A stretch of 64,000 nucleotides of DNA from NCBI RefSeq assembly GCF_005577435.1, contig NZ_CP040396.1, positions 1,608,501 through 1,672,500 of the forward strand, given 5' to 3'. A program made the position numbers and the translations under genes. Shown piece after piece: positions 9,301 to 17,320 of this stretch; the first letter of the stretch is position 1, and every line of letters starts with the position of its first letter. Below the pieces are notes generated by a model. It saw only the letters and a program-made list of their open reading frames with translations. It had not been told where the DNA came from and made no database searches. The stretch comes from Paenibacillus algicola. GTDB taxonomy: Bacteria; Bacillota; Bacilli; Paenibacillales; Paenibacillaceae.

Positions 9301-9801
9301 AGCGCACTGCCCGCCGGGACACTGTATTTCCACGTCCATGATCCGGTTCTGCAGTCTCCCAACGGGCTGACTGCAGATCAGGCGGCCGAGGAGCTTTTGA
9401 AGCGTTTCAAGATGAAGGGGCTGCTGCTGGCTGACCGGGAGGCGGTCTCGCTCATGGATGCAGGACTGGAGAAGGGTCACTCCTCCATCATCCCGGTCGC
9501 CGTCAAAGCCGATGGAAGCTTCTATAGCAGCGCTGCTGTCGCGGATCCAGAGCAATGGCAAAGCCTGCTGAGGACAGTCCGGCAAAATATCGTCAGCATT
9601 GGCTCAAGGATTACAGGCGGCGAAGTGAAGATTGAGCCTTACCGGATTCAGCAGGAAACGGCTTGCACGTACTGCTCTTACCGGCCGGTTTGTCAGTTTG
9701 ATGAAAGCATGGAAGGCAATCAATATCAGCTGCTGAAGAAGCCGGGCAAGGATCAAATCTGGGAATGGCTGGGCCATGAGAAGGGAGCAGATGCACAGTG
9801 A
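6310..9801 (+). CDS. addB: AddB, helicase-nuclease subunit B of the AddAB repair complex
   Basis: AddB (1163 residues from this start) partners AddA to unwind and resect double-strand DNA ends and load RecA after Chi recognition. The Walker A loop GRSGSGKST is at residues 8-16. The C-terminal half has the RecB-type nuclease core (IDRVDMARSENG, VIDYKSSQKD), flanked by the cysteines of the iron-sulfur staple: FVACPF near residue 800 and CTYCSYRPVC near the end. GTG 6310 is preferred to ATG 6295 because GGGAGG at 6297-6302 gives a 7-nt spacer to GTG and covers the ATG. Its TGA overlaps the addA GTG start by four bases, indicating translational coupling. Confidence 0.96.
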   Translation: MSVRFLIGRSGSGKSTRMRKEIASRLAEAPQGNPLILLVPEQGSFDAEHALVTAPGVRGSLRAQVLSFRRLAYRVMQETGGAAKVVIGEEGKRMLLYKIIQRRKDELNLFGASGEQLGFVGKLSQLYTEMKRYCVDASCVQEQLEQMASTSTSPPLLRRKLEDILAVYRDFEQEMAPLYKDDEDTLAALADCVRESSYIRDADLWIDGFNGFTPQEYIVLRELMNHARSVTIALTLDKPYPEGMTPHELDLFHPTAVTYSKLRGAAGEAGLDVEHTVLDAEQLPRFKDSPALAHLERGFDRRLKWSGSSPPEGIKLYAAGNRRAEVEGALREMLRLARQGARYREMAVLTRNPGDYQFLIGPLFRDYGIPYFLDQKRNELHHPLVEFIRSALEVAVRRWRYEDVFRCIKTDLLLPLDGSLSREDMDRLENHVLASGIHGTRWTDGKPWRGMPSLSLEDEGRSHREEGLQLIEQCRLAVTVPLQAFDKRLKQGATAKDKCTAVFRLLEEAMIPEKLELMSRAALNEGRPEAAREHRQVWSAVLEVLDQIVEMMGGERFSAEAFAGILDTGLSELELALVPPALDQVLVGTMDRTRTGDVKYVFLLGVNDGVIPAQFQDDGILSEQERVTLEASGMELAPNISRRLLDERFVIYSALTTASRQLWISYPSADQEGKTLLPSELIRHIKGMFPLKEAVLPLRPHGGMSSQEQSDFVAGEMRSLAFLTARLRDWKHGEPLPPLWWEVYNWYARSPAWRSQLDQQLSSLSYRNETAQLEAETSRRLYGSRIRSSVSRMERFVACPFSHFASHGLKLAERQTYRLQAPDIGQLFHAALSDMASRFREQKRSWGDLSPEECLREAEATVDRLAPKLQGEILLSSKRYGYISRKLKSIVGRASIILGEQSRRGSFEPVGLELDFGPGKDIPPLRFELPGGVEMEIIGRIDRVDMARSENGLLLRVIDYKSSQKDLKLHEVYYGLSLQMLTYLDVLLTFAEDWLGESALPAGTLYFHVHDPVLQSPNGLTADQAAEELLKRFKMKGLLLADREAVSLMDAGLEKGHSSIIPVAVKADGSFYSSAAVADPEQWQSLLRTVRQNIVSIGSRITGGEVKIEPYRIQQETACTYCSYRPVCQFDESMEGNQYQLLKKPGKDQIWEWLGHEKGADAQ

Positions 9802-11141
9802 ATGCAGTGATGAGCAAGCCGGAAGGCAGCATGTGGAGCGATGATCAGTGGCAGGCGATTATGAGGAGCGGGAATGACATTCTGGTTGCCGCTGCAGCAG
9901 GCTCCGGCAAGACGGCAGTACTGGTTGAACGCATTATTAAAAAAGTCATCAACGAGGAGGCCGGCTTCAGCGTAGATCGTCTTCTCGTAGCAACGTTTAC
10001 GAAGGCCGCTGCGGCCGAAATGCGGCAGCGGATCCGCGAGGCGCTGGAGCGGGAGCTGGAGAAGGCTCCGGATCGTGAGCATCTTCGCCGCCAGCTGGCC
10101 ATGCTGGGGCGGGCGTCCATTACTACGCTGCATTCCTTCTGTATGGAGGTGATCCGCCGTTATTATCAGCTCATACCGCTAGATCCGGGCTTTCGGATTC
10201 TGAACGAGCATGAGGCGGATTTACTCCGTCAGGACGTACTGGAGGAGCTGTTTGAGGAGAAATACGGCGATGCCGAGCACGGGGGAGAGTTTCTCCGGCT
10301 GGCTGACTGGTTCAGTGGAGAGCGAAGCGATGACGCCCTCTATCAGCTGGTTCAGCGTCTGTATGATTTCTCGCGGAGCCATCCGTGGCCGGATGAGTGG
10401 CTGCGGGATACAGCTGCAGCGTTCTCCCTGAAGGACACAGCGGCGCTGGGAGCGACGCCTTGGGTGAAAAGCATCCTGGCGGATGCCAGGCTGGCCCTCG
10501 CCGGAGCGGCGAGCTTGCTGGAACAAGCCAAGGAGGCGGCATCAGCGCCCGGTGGTCCGGCAGCGTATATGAGTACGCTGGAAGATGATCTGCAGCTGGT
10601 TCATGCTTTGTCCGATGCGCTGCACAGCACTCCGTGGGAAGAGCTGTATGCGGTGTTTCAGCAGGGAGTGTTCGGGAAGCTGAAGGCGGTCAAGAAGAGC
10701 GAGGTGCTGCCGGAGCTGCAGGAGCGGGTCAAGAATCTGAGAGACCTTGTTAAAAAGATCGTGACAGAGCTCAAAACCTCCTTGTTCGGCCGCACGGCAG
10801 AGCAGTTTCTGGAGGAGCTGCATGCTTCGGCGCCAGTGATGGAGGAGCTCGTGGATACCGTCATTGCTTTTGCGGAGCGGTACAGGCACGCCAAGGCGTC
10901 CAAGAGCACGGTGGATTTCAACGATTTGGAGCATTATTGTCTGCAAATTCTCAGACACGAGGCTTCCACACCCGGGCATACCCAGCCCTCCGACGCGGCG
11001 CTGGAATATCAGAGCCAGTTCGACGAGGTGCTGCTGGATGAATATCAGGATACGAACAGCGTTCAGGAGGAAATCGTTCGCCTGATTTCAAGAGAGGGGC
11101 CTGGCAACCGATTTATGGTCGGTGATGTAAAGCAGAGCATT
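9798..11141 (+). CDS. addA: AddA exon 1 (helicase N-terminal part), interrupted by a group II intron
   Basis: This is the first 448 codons of addA, encoding the UvrD/RecB-type motor and later nuclease of AddAB. Walker A AAGSGKT is at residues 33-39 and the motif II block LLDEYQDTN begins near 412. The last exon residues are FMVGDVKQSI, the front half of the conserved helicase motif that normally continues YRFR. At 11142 the sequence changes to the group II intron start GTGCG, and reading on would reach TAA at 11151. Unspliced message would therefore make a 451-residue stub without motifs IV-VI or the nuclease. The reading frame resumes at 13280. Exon 1 ends exactly on a codon boundary. Confidence 0.95.
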
Positions 11142-11336
11142 GTGCGCCCATAAGGGGCATCGGTTTTCCCCGTTAAGCCGGGGGGTCTTCGAGGGTATGA
11201 AGGCCATGTCACCCAACTCATCCGGAAGGGAAACCGGAAGGGGAGTGTAGCATGTTGGGAAAGTCGCAAGTTGACGAGCTAACCCGTCACGACTGAGCGG
11301 CGAGACATTAAGATAAGTATGAGGATGAAAGCTATA

Positions 11337-11342
11337 CTGCTT
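11337..11342 (+). other. Intron EBS2 (exon-binding site 2)
   Basis: CTGCTT is the exact reverse complement of AAGCAG at 11130-11135, positions -12 to -7 of exon 1. It lies within domain I, upstream of EBS1, which is the expected order. Confidence 0.75.
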
Positions 11343-11450
11343 CAAGTCTAGTCTCAGCGGGGCCATGCTTCCCGGAAGGAATGTTAGCTGCCTGCCCCAG
11401 CGCTATGGACAGCGAAAAACCAAGCCGCTGCCCTGCACTTCGAATTCATA

Positions 11451-11456
11451 AATGCT
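11451..11456 (+). other. Intron EBS1 (exon-binding site 1)
   Basis: AATGCT is the exact reverse complement of AGCATT at 11136-11141, the last six bases of exon 1. It sits in the loop of a small hairpin whose stem is GAATT (11442-11446) and AATTC (from 11459), the usual presentation of EBS1 in domain I. Confidence 0.85.
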
Positions 11457-11737
11457 ATAATTCGAGGAAATACCCGAGAGCTACTCAAGCGCTGGCGCAC
11501 ACCTGAACAGGTGGAACGGACGAAAGGATCATCCGGCAACTTATCAAGCTTGGACCGATGTGACTAAATGGGGATTGCCTAAGTGGGAATGCCAGAGACG
11601 GCTATATCCTGCAGAGGATGGAATATCCCATAAGGCAACGGAGCCTTCGTAGTAGTCCGCGACAGGGAAAGCCTGTTACATGGCGAAGGAAGGCAGCTTG
11701 TCGGTATAACATTTTGCGGAAAGGAGCGCAAGGCTCC

Positions 11738-13150
11738 ATGAATTCTGGCGAAGCTTTATACCTATTGACCAAAATATCCAGTGAAAAGCCTGACTATGTA
11801 TATAAACGATTGTATCGTCATTTCTATAATCCCGATTTCTATGTGCGAGCCTATGATCTCCTTCATGCGAAGGAGGACCAGGTCGCAGGCCGCGGGGGTA
11901 ACGGAGCTGTCCCGCCCCGCATAGAAGACATTAACGGGATCATCGAAAGAATGAGAGATGAATCGTATCAGCCGCAGCCGGTAAATCGAGCTGGGGGTGC
12001 CAACAAGAACAGCAAACCGGAGTTTCTAGTCACCTCTTCCTATGCGGACCGGCTGATTGTGGAAATTTGCAGGCTGCTGCTGACCGCAATATATGAGCCT
12101 CTATTTGAGGATTCCAGCCATGGCTTCAGACCGAACCGCAGCTGCCATACGGCACTGCAGGAAGCGAAGCTGCATTTTAAGGATGCACCGTGGCTCATTC
12201 AAGGGGAGATCCGGGGTTACTGCACAGACTTCTCCCGCCACAAGCTGATCTCGCTGCTGCAGGACAAAATCGACGATGCGAAGTTCATCCGGCTAATCTG
12301 GAAGCTATTGAGAGCCGGGTACCTGGAGGATTGGAAGCATGGCAGGACCTATAGCGGTACCCCGCTGGGCGGTGCGCTCAGCTCCGTGCTTGCCAATATT
12401 TATTGGCATCCGTTTGACCAATGGATCAGCTCCAATCCAAGCCCGGGTCCGGGCCGCATCCACTGCATCCGGTACGGGGATACCTTCGTCACTGCTGTGT
12501 GGGGCAGCAAGGAGTCCTGCACAGCGCTTGCAGCAGAGATGAAGGCGTTCATCTCCCGAGAGCTGAAGCTTCCAGGCGGAGTAACGCAGGTGGCTCATGC
12601 CTCGGACGGCGTTTGTTTTCTAGGGCATATTCTAAGGCTGAAGAATGGCTGGAACTCTCAAACAGGCTTCAAAAATGCATACAGCACAGACCGTGGAACC
12701 ATAGAGCTTTATATGCCGCAGGATACCGTCCGGCGCTTTGTCTCCAAACACAAGCTGGTAAAGAATATAGACGATAAATCCTGGAGGATGCTTCATGCTC
12801 CAGCACTTCTTCATCGTCCGGACGCTCAGATTGTGGCATGGTACAATGTGCGATTGCTCGGGCTGTACCATTTTTACCAAATGGCGGTCAACGTGAGCAC
12901 GTACCTGCAGCAGCTGAGCTATGTAATGGAGTATAGCTGCTTGGCGACATTGGCTCATAAATATCAGTCCAGCACCTCCCGGGTGAAGGAGAAGCTTAAA
13001 GAAGGAAGATCCTGGGGGGTCCCGGTTCAGAGCAGGAATGGGGAGAGAAGAGTCTTGTATTTTCATAGGGGAGGATTTCCCCGGACTCATTCACCATATC
13101 TTGCTGCTGACCCGGATCTGGACCCCGGCTGGTCTGATGCTGCGCGTTAA
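11738..13150 (+). CDS. Group II intron-encoded protein: maturase with degenerate reverse-transcriptase site
   Basis: A 470-residue protein with the layout of group II intron RT-maturases but a damaged active site. Conserved parts include YVYKRLYRHFYNPDFY, SHGFRPNRSCHTAL and FIRLIWKLLRAGYLEDWK. The maturase domain X near the C-terminus has YNVRLLGLYHFYQ and LATLAHKYQSS. The catalytic elements are changed. Motif A, normally GDIKGxFDNID, reads GEIRGYCTDFS with Glu157 for the metal-binding Asp. YADD is YGDT (246-249). GTPQGG is GTPLGG with Leu210. The RPLGIP block reads PEFLVTS. No HNH endonuclease follows domain X. ATG 11738 is chosen for AAGGAG at 11721; an in-frame start at 11618 lies in folded intron RNA. 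I infer a splicing-only maturase; this has not been tested. Confidence 0.9.
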   Translation: MNSGEALYLLTKISSEKPDYVYKRLYRHFYNPDFYVRAYDLLHAKEDQVAGRGGNGAVPPRIEDINGIIERMRDESYQPQPVNRAGGANKNSKPEFLVTSSYADRLIVEICRLLLTAIYEPLFEDSSHGFRPNRSCHTALQEAKLHFKDAPWLIQGEIRGYCTDFSRHKLISLLQDKIDDAKFIRLIWKLLRAGYLEDWKHGRTYSGTPLGGALSSVLANIYWHPFDQWISSNPSPGPGRIHCIRYGDTFVTAVWGSKESCTALAAEMKAFISRELKLPGGVTQVAHASDGVCFLGHILRLKNGWNSQTGFKNAYSTDRGTIELYMPQDTVRRFVSKHKLVKNIDDKSWRMLHAPALLHRPDAQIVAWYNVRLLGLYHFYQMAVNVSTYLQQLSYVMEYSCLATLAHKYQSSTSRVKEKLKEGRSWGVPVQSRNGERRVLYFHRGGFPRTHSPYLAADPDLDPGWSDAAR

Positions 13151-13185
13151 ACGTCACTGGATATCTGGTCAACATGACAAGTGGA

Positions 13186-13219
13186 GAGCCGTATACTTGG
13201 AGACAAGTACGTGCGGTTC
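13186..13219 (+). ncRNA. Group II intron domain V (catalytic hairpin)
   Basis: The 34-nt hairpin starts GAGCCGTATA and ends GTGCGGTTC. It has the catalytic AGC triad near the 5' end, a GAGA tetraloop of the GNRA type, and the two-base bulge on the 3' arm. Length and pairing match the domain V consensus with no disabling change. The remaining 60 bases to the 3' splice site include a hairpin pairing CCTGTTTC with GAAATCAGG and should be domain VI; I could not place the branch-point A securely. Confidence 0.92.
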
Positions 13220-13279
13220 GGAGGGGAGTTCTTTGAAACCTGTTTCCGAGATGAAATCAGGCGCGAGGGGCTTACCTAC

Positions 13280-16075
13280 TATCGATTCCGGCTTGCAGAG
13301 CCGGGACTATTTCTGGATAAATACAAAACCTATGCTTCGGTAAACGAGGCGGATGAAGCTGAATTAAGACAGGGAGCCCGCATTGATCTGGCTCGAAATT
13401 TCCGCAGCCGGATGGAGGTTGTGGATGCAGTCAATATGCTGTTCAGGCAGATTATGAACGAATCGGTGGCGGAGATTCAATATGATTCCCGTGCCGAGCT
13501 CGTCTGTGGCGCTGCTTTTCCCGCAGTGGAAAAAGAAGCAGAGAATGCCGCGTCTCCCTTTGGGATGCATACGCCTGAGCTGCTCCTGATTGACAGGGAG
13601 AATGCGGACTCTTCGGGCTCCTCTATAGGATTAGAGGATGCTGCGGGGAGTGATGCCGGTGAAGGCATGCCTGCGGAAGAAAGTGAGCGTCAGGAGATGG
13701 AAACCGCGCAGCTGGAAGCGCGAGCCATCGCTGTGCGCATCCGGGAGATGATGGGAGACACCGGAAAGCCGCTGCTAGTATTTGACAAAGTGAAAAAAGC
13801 GATGAGACCTGTAGAGTACGGGGATATCGTCATTCTGCTCCGTTCTGCAAGCGTGTGGGCGCCGCTCATGATGGAGGAGCTGGTTCAGGAGGGCATCCCG
13901 GCTTCAGGAGAGCAGAATCGGGGGTATTTTCAGGCCGTCGAGGTCGAAATTATGCTGTCGCTGCTGCGGGTGATCGACAATCCCCGGCAGGATATACCGC
14001 TGGCTTCGGTGCTTCGCTCACCCATCGTAGGCTTGACAGAGGAAGAGCTGGCCCAGGTGCGACTCTTTGCAGCCGGCTCTTATTATGATGCGTTGAGCGC
14101 AGCCTTAGAGCAGGCGACGATGGAGGCAGCGCCGGGAGGCACAGCAGGGCTTGCGGCAGGGCGCTGGAATCTTGGGCTGGAGCTGTCCGGTACGGCTGAA
14201 GCGGCGGCTGGCCAGAGCTTGTCCGGTGCGCAGCCGGCGGAAGGCGTGAAGCCAGGTCCGGGACAACCGGCACCGCAGCCGGAGCTGTCGGCCGGACTCG
14301 CTGCCAAGCTGATCTCTTTCCGGGATCGGCTGGAAAGCTGGAGGCTGGATGCGCGGCATGGCAGCTTGAGTGATTTAATCTGGAGAATTTACAGTGAAAC
14401 CGGGTATCTTGACTGGCTGGGAGGACTCCCGGGAGGAAGCCAGCGCCAGAGTAACCTGACGGCGCTCTATGACCGGGCGGTGCAGTATGAGCAGGATACC
14501 TCCTCCAGAGGGCTGTTCCGCTTTCTGACCTTTATTTCTCGGATGCGCGATAACGGCGGAGATTTAGGGGCTGGCAGCAAGGATGAAGGCCAGGGTAACG
14601 CAGTTCGATTCATGACCATTCATAAAAGCAAAGGGCTGGAGTTTCCGGTCGTTTTCGTGGCCGGGCTTTCCAAGAACTTTAATCAGCAGGATTTGAATGC
14701 CGCCTTCCTGATGCACAAGGAGCTGGGCTTCGGGCCGAAGTATGTGGATGGCAAGCTTCGGGTTTCATATCCTACGCTGCCTAATCTGGCCATCCGGCGC
14801 CGATCGCATTTAGAGCTGCTGGCTGAAGAGATGCGCGTGCTCTATGTGGCGCTGACGCGCCCGAAAGAGAAGCTCATACTGATCGGTACCGTGAAGAAGC
14901 TGCTGAACAAAATCAAGGACTGGTCTCAGGTGGACAGCGTCCATGGCATGCTTCTGCCGGATTATATGCTGGCCAGAGGCCGCAGCTACATGGATTGGAT
15001 TGGACCTGCAATTCTTCGGCATCCGTCGGCAGCTATACTGAGGGAGGCGGCGGAGCTGCCGGAAACGGGGCATGCCGACCTGTTTCCAGGTGCTGACTCC
15101 TGGATGATCACCGTGAAATCGGATGAGTATCTTATGACCGGCGCACCCCGGCACCAGAGTCATGCAGCAGAGGGTCCGGGCAGTGCAGAGCAGGAGCGCC
15201 GGGAAGGGATTGAGGCGGCTCTGAACAGACTGGAGCCGGTACAGGACATTCCATGGGAGAGCGGCCAGAGTCCTCAAGAGATGAGAGAGGAGCTGTATCG
15301 CCGGATTAGCTGGAAGTATCCATATCTGGCGGCGTCCGGCATTGCCGCCAAAACGTCAGTAACCGAAATGAAGAAGCAGCTGGCGATGCAGGAGCATCCA
15401 CCGCGGGAATGGGCGGAGGAAGCGCTGCAGCAGGAAGGCTCTAACGGAAATCAGGCCGGAAGCTTTACCTTAAGCTTGAGACGTCCTAAATTCATGGAGG
15501 ATTACAAATTGACGCCTACCGAGCGGGGGACGGTGTACCATACTGTCATGCAGCATGTCCCGCTGGTAGCCGGACTGGATTCAGCTGCCGTGGAAGAGCT
15601 GCTGAATCAGCTCACAGACAAGGAGCTGATTACCCGGGAGCAGGCGGAGGCAGTTCAACCGCAGGATATTGTGGACATGCTTGCCTCTTCGGCAGGAGAA
15701 ATGCTGCTTCAGGCCAGCCAGGTGTGGCGGGAGATGCCGTTTTCTTATGCGCTCCCCGCGACGGAGGCGTATCTGCTCCCGGATCCGGCATCAGGGCCTG
15801 TCAAGGATGCTCTTCACGTACAGGAGCTGCTTCAGGAAGAATGTGTCCTGATTCAAGGGGTTGTGGACTGCCTGTTCCGGCAGGATGAGCGTCTTATCCT
15901 GCTGGATTACAAAACAGACAAGGTCCTTGAGCAGCGGGGCGGGATCGAAGCTCTGAAGGAGCAGTACAGATTCCAGCTGGAGCTGTACGCCAAGGCGCTG
16001 GAGGAAATTCTGGGCGAACCGATTCAGGAGAAATGGCTGTACTTTTTTGATGCAGGACAGGCGGTTCAGCTCTAG
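13280..16075 (+). CDS. addA: AddA exon 2 (rest of helicase and nuclease domain)
   Basis: The second exon gives 931 residues, so spliced AddA is 1379 residues, at the long end for the family. It starts YRFRLAEPGLFLDKYKTY, completing the motif begun in exon 1. Helicase motifs follow: TIHKSKGLEFPVVFVAGL (motif V) and MRVLYVALTRPKEKL (motif VI). The C-terminal RecB-type nuclease is visible as GTVYHTVMQHVPL, LIQGVVDC and LLDYKTDKV, then a QLELYAKAL helix. A low-complexity Ala/Gly/Pro-rich stretch encoded at about 14180-14290 looks like a flexible insertion. An in-frame ATG at 13181 lies inside intron domain V and should not be used as a start. The next gene, sbcD, begins 66 bp later. Confidence 0.95.
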   Translation, partial: YRFRLAEPGLFLDKYKTYASVNEADEAELRQGARIDLARNFRSRMEVVDAVNMLFRQIMNESVAEIQYDSRAELVCGAAFPAVEKEAENAASPFGMHTPELLLIDRENADSSGSSIGLEDAAGSDAGEGMPAEESERQEMETAQLEARAIAVRIREMMGDTGKPLLVFDKVKKAMRPVEYGDIVILLRSASVWAPLMMEELVQEGIPASGEQNRGYFQAVEVEIMLSLLRVIDNPRQDIPLASVLRSPIVGLTEEELAQVRLFAAGSYYDALSAALEQATMEAAPGGTAGLAAGRWNLGLELSGTAEAAAGQSLSGAQPAEGVKPGPGQPAPQPELSAGLAAKLISFRDRLESWRLDARHGSLSDLIWRIYSETGYLDWLGGLPGGSQRQSNLTALYDRAVQYEQDTSSRGLFRFLTFISRMRDNGGDLGAGSKDEGQGNAVRFMTIHKSKGLEFPVVFVAGLSKNFNQQDLNAAFLMHKELGFGPKYVDGKLRVSYPTLPNLAIRRRSHLELLAEEMRVLYVALTRPKEKLILIGTVKKLLNKIKDWSQVDSVHGMLLPDYMLARGRSYMDWIGPAILRHPSAAILREAAELPETGHADLFPGADSWMITVKSDEYLMTGAPRHQSHAAEGPGSAEQERREGIEAALNRLEPVQDIPWESGQSPQEMREELYRRISWKYPYLAASGIAAKTSVTEMKKQLAMQEHPPREWAEEALQQEGSNGNQAGSFTLSLRRPKFMEDYKLTPTERGTVYHTVMQHVPLVAGLDSAAVEELLNQLTDKELITREQAEAVQPQDIVDMLASSAGEMLLQASQVWREMPFSYALPATEAYLLPDPASGPVKDALHVQELLQEECVLIQGVVDCLFRQDERLILLDYKTDKVLEQRGGIEALKEQYRFQLELYAKALEEILGEPIQEKWLYFFDAGQAVQL

Positions 16076-16141
16076 CCGAGAGGAATGCATTCAGTTCTGT
16101 GCGATAGATGTAAAGTGTTTAATGGGGGAGGAGTGCTAGAT

Positions 16142-17320
16142 ATGCGGATACTGCATACCGGCGACTGGCATTTGGGCCGGTCGCTGGAGGGAAGAAGCCG
16201 GCTCGCAGAGCAGGAGCAGTTCATTGACGAGCTGGTGCAGCTCGCAAAGGACCAGCAGGCGGACCTGATTCTGATGGCGGGTGACGTCTACGATTCCGTG
16301 AACCCTCCGGCTGCAGCCGAGCAGCTGTTCTACGAAGCAGCGGCCCGGCTGAGTGAGGGAGGACGGCAGCTGGTTGCGGTTGCAGGGAACCACGATCAGC
16401 CGGAGCGGGTAGCTTCGGTAACGCCTCTGGTGCAGCGGAGAGGGATTACTTTAGTAGGGCTGCCAAGTGCTGAACCGGTTCAGGTTCAGGCTGCTCGTAC
16501 CGGCGAAACGGCGGTCATCGCCGCCCTGCCTTATCCTTCGGAGTCCCGGCTGAACGAGCTGCTGGCGATCGGCGGGGAAGAGGATGAGCTGCGCCGAGCC
16601 TATAGTGAAAGGGTCGGCAGCCTCATGAGGAGAATGGGTAGTCATTTCTCGCCTCAGACGGTGAATTTGGCGATGAGCCATATCTACGTGCTGGGGGGGC
16701 TGGAGACGGACTCGGAGCGCCCTATTCAGGTGGGCGGCGCTTATACGGTTGATCCTTCCGCTTTGAGCACGGGTGCCTGTTATACGGCACTGGGTCACCT
16801 TCATCGTCCGCAGGCGGTCAAAGGAGATGGCATCATCCGATATAGCGGTTCTCCGCTCGCCTATAGCTTTTCGGAAGCCGGGCAGGCCAAATCGGTAACG
16901 CTGATCGAGGCGTCTCCCGGAGGGGTTCCGGTCGTAGAAGAGCTGTTTCTGAGCTGTGGCCGGCCGCTGGTCCGCTGGAAAGCCCGGGGCGGGCTGGAGG
17001 AGGTGTACCGCTGGCTGGATGAAGAACGGGATCCGTCCGCATTTATCGATCTGGAGGTCCACCTGACGGAAGCGATGGGACTCTCCGACATTCAACGGCT
17101 CCGCAAGAGCCGGGAGGGCATTGTGCATATTCGGCCTGTGTACCCGGAAATGGCGGCGCTGGAACTGGAGGCTGCACGGACCAGCCTGCCGCTGCCGGAG
17201 CTGTTCCGTAAATTTTATCAAAGGCAGACCGGTGGTGCCGAGCCTGATGACAGCTTGGTTCAGCTGTTTCTGGAGCTGGTCGATGAGGAAGAAGCCCCCG
17301 TGACGGAGGTGACGGAATGA
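16142..17320 (+). CDS. sbcD: Exonuclease SbcCD subunit D (Mre11-like nuclease)
   Basis: A protein of 392 residues, the nuclease subunit of SbcCD, which cuts hairpins and protein-blocked DNA ends. The five metallophosphoesterase motifs are present: HTGDWHLG, AGDVYD, AGNHDQPER, SHIYVLGG and LGHLHRPQ. ATG 16142 is chosen because GGGGGAGGAG precedes it and the protein then begins MRILHTGDWHLG as expected; an in-frame ATG at 16085 has no site. The stop overlaps the sbcC start (ATGA, 17317-17320). It follows addA closely, so all four end-processing genes probably form one operon. Confidence 0.96.
   Translation: MRILHTGDWHLGRSLEGRSRLAEQEQFIDELVQLAKDQQADLILMAGDVYDSVNPPAAAEQLFYEAAARLSEGGRQLVAVAGNHDQPERVASVTPLVQRRGITLVGLPSAEPVQVQAARTGETAVIAALPYPSESRLNELLAIGGEEDELRRAYSERVGSLMRRMGSHFSPQTVNLAMSHIYVLGGLETDSERPIQVGGAYTVDPSALSTGACYTALGHLHRPQAVKGDGIIRYSGSPLAYSFSEAGQAKSVTLIEASPGGVPVVEELFLSCGRPLVRWKARGGLEEVYRWLDEERDPSAFIDLEVHLTEAMGLSDIQRLRKSREGIVHIRPVYPEMAALELEAARTSLPLPELFRKFYQRQTGGAEPDDSLVQLFLELVDEEEAPVTEVTE

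Larger units (their letters stand above)
11142..13279 (+). mobile_element. Group II intron inserted in addA, with intron-encoded protein
   Basis: A 2138-nt group II intron. The 5' end GTGCGCCC fits the GUGYG consensus and the 3' end CTTACCTAC fits the AY consensus. Domain V is a canonical 34-nt hairpin at 13186-13219. EBS1 AATGCT (11451-11456) pairs with IBS1 AGCATT (11136-11141), and EBS2 CTGCTT (11337-11342) pairs with IBS2 AAGCAG (11130-11135), 12 perfect pairs with exon 1. Removing it joins QSI to YRFR in phase 0, rebuilding the AddA motif. The ORF lies in domain IV, flanked by ~600 nt of domains I-III and ~130 nt holding domains V-VI. The subclass (B, D or ML-like) needs a covariance model. 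The encoded protein appears unable to reverse-transcribe, so I infer splicing without retrohoming. Confidence 0.96.

Noticed and set aside
11142..11153. addA exon 1 as a complete truncated gene ending at TAA 11151
   Set aside because: The last three codons and the stop are intron sequence (GTGCGCCCATAA). The exon ends at 11141.
11618..11737. Longer start for the intron-encoded protein at 11618
   Set aside because: This would translate structured intron RNA with no homology to maturases; ATG 11738 has AAGGAG upstream and the family N-terminus starts there.
13181..13279. An ATG at 13181 in frame with addA exon 2, suggesting a separate C-terminal AddA gene
   Set aside because: The ATG and following codons lie in intron domains V and VI, whose sequence is dictated by RNA structure, and no ribosome binding site precedes it. 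The frame is open only because the intron end happens to lack stops.
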